Both the position numbers and the translations under genes were made by a program. A stretch of DNA of 38,111 nucleotides from an uncultured Clostridia bacterium (GTDB lineage: Bacteria; Bacillota; Clostridia; Oscillospirales; Oscillospiraceae): contig CAMFAL010000009.1 of the NCBI GenBank assembly GCA_945948185.1, forward strand, positions 1-38,111. Reading direction: 5' to 3'. Under the pieces are notes generated by a model that worked only from the letters and a program-made list of their open reading frames with translations, was not told where the DNA came from and ran no database searches. Of the stretch, positions 33,430-38,111 are shown one piece after another. Numbering within the stretch: the stretch's first letter is position 1; each line of letters starts with the position of its first letter.

Positions 33430-34836
33430 ATGTTCGCATCTGTGGAATCCGCGCTGCTCGACGTCGTCGTCAAAATCAATACGTATCTGTCCAACTACAT
33501 CCTGGTCTTTCTGCTGATCGCTGTGGGCCTGTGGTACTCCATCAAGACCCGCTTTGTTCAGGTCCGCTGCTTCGGCGAGGGTATGAAGAAGGTATTCGGA
33601 AACCTGTCCCTGAACGGTAAGAAGCACGACAGCGGCATGACCTCCTTCCAGGCCCTGGCGACTGCCATCGCTGCCCAGGTGGGCACCGGCAACATCGTGG
33701 GTGCCTCCGGCGCCATCCTGACCGGCGGACCCGGCGCCATTTTCTGGATGTGGATCATCGCCTTCTTCGGAATGGCCACCATCTACGCGGAGGCCACGTT
33801 GGCCTTAAAGACCCGCGTTGTGGACAAGGACGGCACCATCCACGGCGGCCCCGTGTATTACATTACCACCGCGTTCAAGGGCGGCTTCGGTAAGTTCCTG
33901 GCGGGCTTCTTCGCCGTCGCCATCATCCTGGCCCTGGGCTTCATGGGCTGCATGGTCCAGTCCAACTCCATCGGCTCCACCTTCCAGACCGCCTTTGGCA
34001 TCCCCTCCTGGATTGTGGGTATCGCGCTGGTCATCATCTGCGCCTTTATCTTCCTGGGTGGCATGCAGCGCCTGGCCTCCGTTACTGAGAAGATCGTCCC
34101 CATCATGGCCGCCATCTTCCTGGTGGGCGGTCTGGTGATCCTTGTTGTCCGCATCAAGTATCTCCCCGCTACCTTCGGCATGATCTTCAAGTATGCCTTC
34201 CAGCCCCAGGCCATCATCGGCGGCGGTTTCGGCTATGCCATCAAGACCGCTATCAGCCAGGGCGCAAAGCGCGGCCTGTTCTCCAATGAGGCCGGTATGG
34301 GCTCCACCCCCCACGCACACGCTCAGGCCAATGTGAGCCATCCCCACGACCAGGGTGTGGTGGCCATGATCGGTGTGTTCATCGACACTTTCGTGGTGCT
34401 GACCCTGAACGCCCTGGTGATCATCTCTACCCTGTACACCTCCGATGGCATCCTGGCTGCCGGCGTAATCCCCAAGGGCATTGGCAAGGCCAACCTGGCG
34501 CAGACTGCCTTCGGCACCGTGTTCGGCCAGAGCTTCGGCGCGGCGTTTGTGGCCATCTGCCTGTTCTTCTTCGCCTTCTCCACTGTGCTGAGCTGGAACA
34601 TGTTTGGTAAGATCAACGTGATCTATCTGTTCGGAAAGAAGTCCGCGGCGGTCTATTCCGTCATCGCCCTGGTGTTCATCTTCCTGGGCACCCTGATGAG
34701 CAATGACCTGGTGTGGGAGCTGACCGATATGTTCAACAACCTGATGGTTATTCCCAACGCCATCGCCCTGTTCGCCCTGACTGGCATGGTGGTCAAATCC
34801 TTTGCAGAGCGGGACAACAGCAAGCTGAGCAAGTAA
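33430..34836 (+). CDS. Alanine/glycine:cation (Na+) symporter, AGCS family
   Basis: A 468-residue transporter with about eleven helices, standard for AGCS. Landmarks: TRFVQVRCFGEGMKKVF near the start, ALATAIAAQVGTGNIVGASGAILTGGPGAIFWMW (sodium and substrate region), RGLFSNEAGMGSTPHAHA (about 280-297) and SWNMFGK in a late helix. It takes up alanine or glycine with sodium. The upstream glycine riboswitch points to glycine as the physiological substrate, or at least the regulating one. RBS AGGAGG precedes the start. It is monocistronic with a strong terminator. Confidence 0.96.
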   Translation: MFASVESALLDVVVKINTYLSNYILVFLLIAVGLWYSIKTRFVQVRCFGEGMKKVFGNLSLNGKKHDSGMTSFQALATAIAAQVGTGNIVGASGAILTGGPGAIFWMWIIAFFGMATIYAEATLALKTRVVDKDGTIHGGPVYYITTAFKGGFGKFLAGFFAVAIILALGFMGCMVQSNSIGSTFQTAFGIPSWIVGIALVIICAFIFLGGMQRLASVTEKIVPIMAAIFLVGGLVILVVRIKYLPATFGMIFKYAFQPQAIIGGGFGYAIKTAISQGAKRGLFSNEAGMGSTPHAHAQANVSHPHDQGVVAMIGVFIDTFVVLTLNALVIISTLYTSDGILAAGVIPKGIGKANLAQTAFGTVFGQSFGAAFVAICLFFFAFSTVLSWNMFGKINVIYLFGKKSAAVYSVIALVFIFLGTLMSNDLVWELTDMFNNLMVIPNAIALFALTGMVVKSFAERDNSKLSK

Positions 34837-34853
34837 ATCCACACTCAATCGCA

Positions 34854-34887
34854 GCACGGGAACGGCAACGCCGTTCCCGTGCTTTTT
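34854..34887. terminator. Bidirectional terminator, symporter / DUF3298
   Basis: GCACGGGAACGGC (34854-34866) pairs perfectly with GCCGTTCCCGTGC (34870-34882) around AAC, followed by TTTTT, between convergent genes. Confidence 0.92.
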
Positions 34888-35578
34888 ATGTCTCCGCCGG
34901 GGGGAGGAGACGGGCAAAGGCCTCCTCGCCCAGCTGGGCGTAAGGAATCGTGAAGGCGGGAATGCCCTCCGCGGAGGGGGCGATGGCGTACATGGGGAAA
35001 AAGACCGTCAGGCCCTCCCGGGTCAGATAATAGTTCTGGGAGTTGAACCGGCGGCGCAGGTCCTGGGGCCGGCGGAGGTGGTATTGGGCTATGCCTGCCC
35101 GTTCCTGCCGCTGGATCTCCTCTGCCGCCAGGGCCATCAGCTGTTGCTTCCAGGGGCTGCGGGCGGGGAAGAAGTCGGACAGGGGGATGGGATATCCCGC
35201 AGCCAGGTCCCAGGTGTCGCCCCGCCGGGTCAGGAGGGTCTGACCCGGCAGTGTGACCTCTCGGGACTGGGTGTACAGGCTCAGAAGCTCCCGGTCCTGC
35301 CAGGTGACACGGTACTCCAGCGCGGCGTGAAAACAGGGCAAGGGCGCGCTGACGGCCAGCGCCGTCCGGTATTCTGCCTCCGCCAGGGGAAGCAGCCATT
35401 TTTCACAGTAGTGGAGGAAGGAGCGGCACTGCAGCTGATAGTACCGCCGGATACGGCGGGAGACGTTGTCCGCCGCCGGGACCGGCTCCGGCACGGAGAC
35501 CGCTGCCGTCAGCACGGGGATGCCCTCGATGGTCCATTCCCGCTCCGCTGTAAAGGACTGCAGCTGAATGTTTGACAT
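34886..35578 (-). CDS. DUF3298-like protein without membrane anchor
   Basis: A 230-residue protein. The C-terminal half has the wording of the DUF3298 domain seen in RsiV anti-sigma factors and PdaC (NYYLTREGLTVFFPMYAIAPSAEGIPAFTIPYAQLGE, near 170-210), and the middle fits the preceding DUF4163-like part (VTWQDRELLSLYTQSREV). There is no signal peptide, lipobox or membrane helix, and no sigma-binding N-terminal segment, unlike RsiV. The start at 35578 follows GGAGGGG; the open frame upstream would cross the promoter region. It probably stays in the cytoplasm. Function unknown. Confidence 0.72.
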   Translation of the reverse strand: MSNIQLQSFTAEREWTIEGIPVLTAAVSVPEPVPAADNVSRRIRRYYQLQCRSFLHYCEKWLLPLAEAEYRTALAVSAPLPCFHAALEYRVTWQDRELLSLYTQSREVTLPGQTLLTRRGDTWDLAAGYPIPLSDFFPARSPWKQQLMALAAEEIQRQERAGIAQYHLRRPQDLRRRFNSQNYYLTREGLTVFFPMYAIAPSAEGIPAFTIPYAQLGEEAFARLLPPAET

Positions 35579-35644
35579 AATCCGCCCCTCCTTTTGATCT
35601 GCTCCAGTATACGCCGGAAGAGGGGAAGGGGTGAAAAGCAGCTC

Positions 35645-35658
35645 ATACTTTAAAGTAT
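35645..35658. promoter_or_regulatory. 14-bp palindrome in divergent promoter region
   Basis: ATACTTT-AAAGTAT is a perfect palindrome, about 15 bases upstream of the yerC promoter -35 boxes and between two divergent genes. It is a plausible operator for the TrpR-like YerC or another factor. Confidence 0.45.
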
Positions 35659-35672
35659 CAAAAAATTCACAT

Positions 35673-35709
35673 TTGCCCCCTTTACTTTCACGCAGTACAA
35701 TGCTAAAAT
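35673..35709 (+). promoter_or_regulatory. Overlapping promoters of yerC operon
   Basis: Two arrangements with 17-bp spacers overlap: TTGCCC (35673-35678) with TACAAT (35696-35701), and TTTACT (35681-35686) with TAAAAT (35704-35709). Start sites would be 8 bases apart. Confidence 0.6.
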
Positions 35710-35771
35710 ATAAGAGCTTGCGGCGGAGATGCCGCTGATCACACAGAATCATGCCATGGGAGGCGTTTCAT

Positions 35772-36068
35772 ATGGTGAAGATCGGCAAAAAGGAAAAGAG
35801 CGATCAGCTGTATAAAGCGATCTTGCAGCTGAAGGATGAACAGGAATGTTATGATTTTTTCCAGGACCTTTGTACGGTGTCTGAACTGCGGTCTATGGAG
35901 CAGCGGTTCGAGGTGGCGTCCCTGCTGGATGACGGCATGATCTATAACGATATCTTGGAGCGGACCGGCGCTTCCAGTGCCACCATCAGCCGGGTGAACC
36001 GCTCCCTGAGTTACGGCACCGGGGCCTACGAGAAGATCTTCGGCCGGATGAAGAACAAAAAGAAATGA
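35772..36068 (+). CDS. YerC/YecD-type TrpR-related DNA-binding protein
   Basis: A 98-residue all-helical protein of the TrpR-like YerC/YecD family. The HTH is at about 55-80 (YNDILERTGASSATISRVNRSL), preceded by the ELRSMEQRFEVASLLDDGM helices. YerC proteins resemble the trp repressor but lack its tryptophan pocket, and their ligand is unknown. The start at 35772 is 8 bases after GGGAGG; an ATG at 35751 is in frame but precedes that site. The stop overlaps the next start (ATGA), so the methyltransferase is coupled. A palindrome at 35645-35658 is a candidate target. Confidence 0.88.
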   Translation: MVKIGKKEKSDQLYKAILQLKDEQECYDFFQDLCTVSELRSMEQRFEVASLLDDGMIYNDILERTGASSATISRVNRSLSYGTGAYEKIFGRMKNKKK

Positions 36069-36811
36069 GCAGCTACGATGCGCTGGCGGACAGCTATGAC
36101 GACCTGATGGCGGATGGCAGCTACCGGAAGCGGGCGGACTTCCTGGAAAAGCAGTTCCGGAAGAGCCGCATCCCGGTTCATACGGTGCTGGACCTGGCCT
36201 GCGGCACCGGCACCATCGCGTGCCTGCTGGCGGAGCGGGGGTATCAGGTGACGGCCACGGACGGCTCCGAGGAGATGCTGACCCAGGCCATGAGCAAGGC
36301 GGCGGTCCTGGAGGAACGGGCTCCGCTGTTCCTGCACCAGTCCATGCCCCGGCTGCGGCTCATCGAGCCGGTGGACGCGGTGGTGTCCACCCTGGATTCC
36401 CTGAACTATCTGACCCGGGAAAAGGACCTGCGGGAGACCTTTTGCCGGGTGTTCCGCTGGCTGAAGCCCGGCGGCGCTTTCATCTTTGATGTCAACACGC
36501 CCTATAAGCTGCGGCGTATGGATGGACAGATGTATATGGACGAGACCGAGGAGACCTTCTGCGTCTGGCGGACCTTTTTCAGCCAGCGGACCCAGGCCTG
36601 CACCTATCAGGTGGACCTGTTCCAGCTGAATGCGGACGGAGCCTGGGACCGGAGCTTCGAGGAGCATCGGGAGCGGGCCTGGACAGAGGAGCAGTTGCGG
36701 ACGTTCCTCACCGACGCGGGCTTTGCGGGGATCACCGTCAGCGGAGATCTCACCGCCCGCCCGCCAAAAGCGGAGGAGGACCGCTGGATCATCCGGGCGG
36801 TCCGCCCCTGA
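36065..36811 (+). CDS. Class I SAM-dependent methyltransferase
   Basis: A 248-residue enzyme with the Rossmann methyltransferase fold. Motif I is VLDLACGTGTIACLLAERGYQVTATDGS (about 40-67), the S-adenosylmethionine loop with the acidic end of strand 2 (D65). The post-motif region is DAVVSTLDSLNYLTREKDL and WLKPGGAFIFDVNT. A short N-terminal lid (SYDALADSYDDLMADGSYRKRADFLEKQF) is typical of small-molecule methyltransferases of this group. The acceptor is unknown. It is translationally coupled to yerC and followed 27 bases later by hslO. Confidence 0.9.
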   Translation: MSSYDALADSYDDLMADGSYRKRADFLEKQFRKSRIPVHTVLDLACGTGTIACLLAERGYQVTATDGSEEMLTQAMSKAAVLEERAPLFLHQSMPRLRLIEPVDAVVSTLDSLNYLTREKDLRETFCRVFRWLKPGGAFIFDVNTPYKLRRMDGQMYMDETEETFCVWRTFFSQRTQACTYQVDLFQLNADGAWDRSFEEHRERAWTEEQLRTFLTDAGFAGITVSGDLTARPPKAEEDRWIIRAVRP

Positions 36812-36838
36812 ATGGAAACGGATAAGGAGCATTTTGAC

Positions 36839-37729
36839 ATGAGCGATCAACTGGTACGTGCCATCAGTAAGGATGGCTTTGTGAAGGCGGTGGCAGTGTC
36901 CACCCGGGACCTGACGGAACGGGCTAGGCAGATTCACCACACTCCCCCGGTGGCCACAGCTGCCCTGGGCCGCACCCTGGCGGCGGCGTCCATGCTGGGC
37001 AACGCCCTGAAGGGGGATGGTGCCAGCGTGACATTGCAGATCAAGGGCGACGGTCCCCTGGGCACTATCCTGGCAGTGTCGGACAATGAGGGCAACGTCC
37101 GGGGTAAGGTGGACAATCCCTCTGTGGACCTGCCCCTCCGCCCTGACGGAAAGCTGGATGTGGGCGCGGCTGTGGGCCATGAGGGCATGCTGACGGTGAT
37201 CCGGGACCTGAACATGAAGGACCCCTATGTGGGCAGTGTCAGTCTGCTGGGCGGCGAAATCGCCGAGGACCTGGCAGCCTACTTCGTGGAGTCTGAGCAG
37301 ATTCCCACGGCATGCGGCCTGGGGGTCCTGGTGGACCGGGACCGCAGCGTCCTGACCGCCGGCGGCTATCTGATCCAGCTGCTGCCCGGCGCTGGGGAGG
37401 AGATTGTCAGCCGCGTGGAGCAGGGCATCATGGCCGCCGGGTCCGTGACGGCGCTGCTGAAGGCGGACAGCGACCCGGAGTCCCTGCTGCGGCGGGTCAT
37501 GCCAGACTTTGAACTGGAGATCCTGGAGAAGAGCCCTATCGAGTACCGCTGCTACTGCAGCCGGGAGCGAATGGAAAAGGCCCTCATCAGCCTGGGCCCG
37601 GTGGAGATGCGCAGTTTGATCGACGAGCAGGGCAGTGCGGAGCTGACTTGCCGCTTCTGTGACAGCGTACAGAAGTTCACCAGGGAGGACCTGGAGAGGC
37701 TGTTGGCAGGCATGACGAAAAAAGACTAA
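36839..37729 (+). CDS. hslO: Hsp33 redox-regulated chaperone
   Basis: A 296-residue Hsp33. The N-terminal domain (about 1-180) has DQLVRAISKDGFVKAVAVSTRDLTE and the GPLGTILAVSDNEGNVRG core; the zinc switch is complete: Cys238-x-Cys240 and Cys271-x-x-Cys274. In reducing conditions the four Cys bind zinc; oxidation releases it and unfolds the linker, turning on holdase activity. The start at 36839 is 8 bases after AAGGAG; an in-frame ATG at 36812 lies before that site. It ends the yerC operon. With rubrerythrin upstream, oxygen defence is a recurring theme here. Confidence 0.96.
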   Translation: MSDQLVRAISKDGFVKAVAVSTRDLTERARQIHHTPPVATAALGRTLAAASMLGNALKGDGASVTLQIKGDGPLGTILAVSDNEGNVRGKVDNPSVDLPLRPDGKLDVGAAVGHEGMLTVIRDLNMKDPYVGSVSLLGGEIAEDLAAYFVESEQIPTACGLGVLVDRDRSVLTAGGYLIQLLPGAGEEIVSRVEQGIMAAGSVTALLKADSDPESLLRRVMPDFELEILEKSPIEYRCYCSRERMEKALISLGPVEMRSLIDEQGSAELTCRFCDSVQKFTREDLERLLAGMTKKD

Positions 37730-37747
37730 AAAAATTTGAAAAAAGGG

Positions 37748-37776
37748 TTGACAGGTGAGGAGGTTTTCCGTATAAT
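37748..37776 (+). promoter_or_regulatory. Consensus promoter of tRNA cluster
   Basis: TTGACA (37748-37753), 17 bp, TATAAT (37771-37776): both hexamers perfect, 31 bases before the first tRNA. This is expected for stable RNA genes. No terminator for hslO is seen between. Confidence 0.9.
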
Positions 37777-37807
37777 AACTTTTGCCGTCTGACGAGTGCG
37801 GCAACAG

Positions 37808-37884
37808 GGGAGCATAGCTCAGCTGGTTAGAGCACCTGCCTTACAAGCAGGGGGTCACTGGTTCGAGTCCAGTTGTTCCCACCA
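37808..37884 (+). tRNA. tRNA-Val (anticodon TAC)
   Basis: Cloverleaf: acceptor GGGAGCA/TGTTCCC, D arm GCTC/GAGC, anticodon stem CCTGC/GCAGG with loop CTTACAA (anticodon TAC), T arm ACTGG/CCAGT with TTCGAGT. CCA is encoded. 77 bases. Confidence 0.97.
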
Positions 37885-37896
37885 AAGTTGTTATAT

Positions 37897-37973
37897 GGCC
37901 CGGTAGTTCAGTTGGTTAGAACGCTAGCCTGTCACGCTAGAGGTCGACGGTTCGAGCCCGTTCCGGGTCGCCA
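37897..37973 (+). tRNA. tRNA-Asp (anticodon GTC)
   Basis: Acceptor GGCCCGG/CCGGGTC (one G-U), D arm GTTC/GAAC, anticodon stem CTAGC/GCTAG with loop CTGTCAC, T loop TTCGAGC, discriminator G and encoded CCA. 77 bases. Confidence 0.97.
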
Positions 37974-37978
37974 CATTT

Positions 37979-38054
37979 GCCTCTGTAGCTCAGTTGGTAG
38001 AGCAGGGGACTGAAAATCCCCGTGTCATTGGTTCGATTCCGATCGGAGGCACCA
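37979..38054 (+). tRNA. tRNA-Phe (anticodon GAA)
   Basis: Acceptor GCCTCTG/CGGAGGC (one U-G), D arm GCTC/GAGC, anticodon stem GGGGA/TCCCC with loop CTGAAAA, T loop TTCGATT, encoded CCA. 76 bases. Confidence 0.97.
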
Positions 38055-38057
38055 TCT

Positions 38058-38111
38058 GCGGATTTAGCTCATCTGGTAGAGCGCCACCTTGCCAAGGTGG
38101 AGGTAGCGAGT
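38058..38111 (+). tRNA. tRNA-Gly (anticodon GCC), cut by window end
   Basis: Begins GCGGATT, D arm GCTC/GAGC, anticodon stem CCACC/GGTGG with loop TTGCCAA (anticodon GCC), variable loop AGGTA. The T arm and acceptor 3' strand lie beyond the window. Confidence 0.93.

Overview
The window looks like chromosomal DNA of a GC-rich, strictly anaerobic Clostridia bacterium, most likely a gut Oscillospiraceae (Flavonifractor/Oscillibacter-like). Grounds: strong GGAGG-type ribosome sites, G+C-rich coding DNA with AT-rich gaps, short hairpin terminators, a rubrerythrin/rubredoxin pair, formate-tetrahydrofolate ligase, a tandem glycine riboswitch, and TrpR-like YerC. The family placement is inference from gene content, not a search. 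No CRISPR array, insertion sequence, integrase or phage gene was seen; gene order looks like ordinary core chromosome with small accessory modules.

Layout. (1) 388-4546: a MarR repressor with two TTAG-N4-CTAA operators over its promoter, followed by an overlapping pair of ABC exporter half-transporters, one with degenerate ATPase motifs. (2) 4661-8011: a membrane-anchored XRE regulator divergent from a MATE exporter, then a GNAT acetyltransferase. (3) 8078-13338: ftsH divergent from rlmB, and a large membrane protein that looks like a P1B-type ATPase stripped of its catalytic motifs. (4) 13494-17846: an EF-G-2-like GTPase, a rubrerythrin-rubredoxin operon under a strong dyad, and a second membrane-bound XRE protein. 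(5) 17904-22931: fhs; an Lsa-type ABC-F ribosome-protection gene with a consensus promoter and a leader holding a 6-codon ORF, mutually exclusive hairpins and a terminator; asnS with a palindrome over its -10. (6) 23084-25853: LytTR regulator, long DUF3021-type membrane protein and two lipoproteins. (7) 25964-28630: pseudouridine catabolism (HTH-fused psuK, a YgjV-like membrane protein, psuG). (8) 28697-32959: DUF1294, ZIP metal transporter, cysteine desulfidase-like enzyme, and two tandem MgtC-family proteins behind a hairpin leader. (9) 33106-34836: tandem glycine riboswitch controlling an AGCS sodium:amino-acid symporter. (10) 34886-38111: a DUF3298-type protein, then yerC - methyltransferase - hslO, and a tRNA cluster Val-Asp-Phe-Gly that runs off the end.

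The most interesting items are the ABC-F attenuator (19722-19978), the catalytically dead P-type ATPase-like protein (11260-13338), the membrane protein between psuK and psuG, the rubredoxin with a shortened first metal loop, and several unassigned palindromes placed on promoters (marR, rubrerythrin, asnS, psuK, yerC).

Many -35 boxes read TTGCCC, so promoter calls here are by eye against the TTGACA/TATAAT consensus with 16-18 bp spacing; none is experimentally supported.
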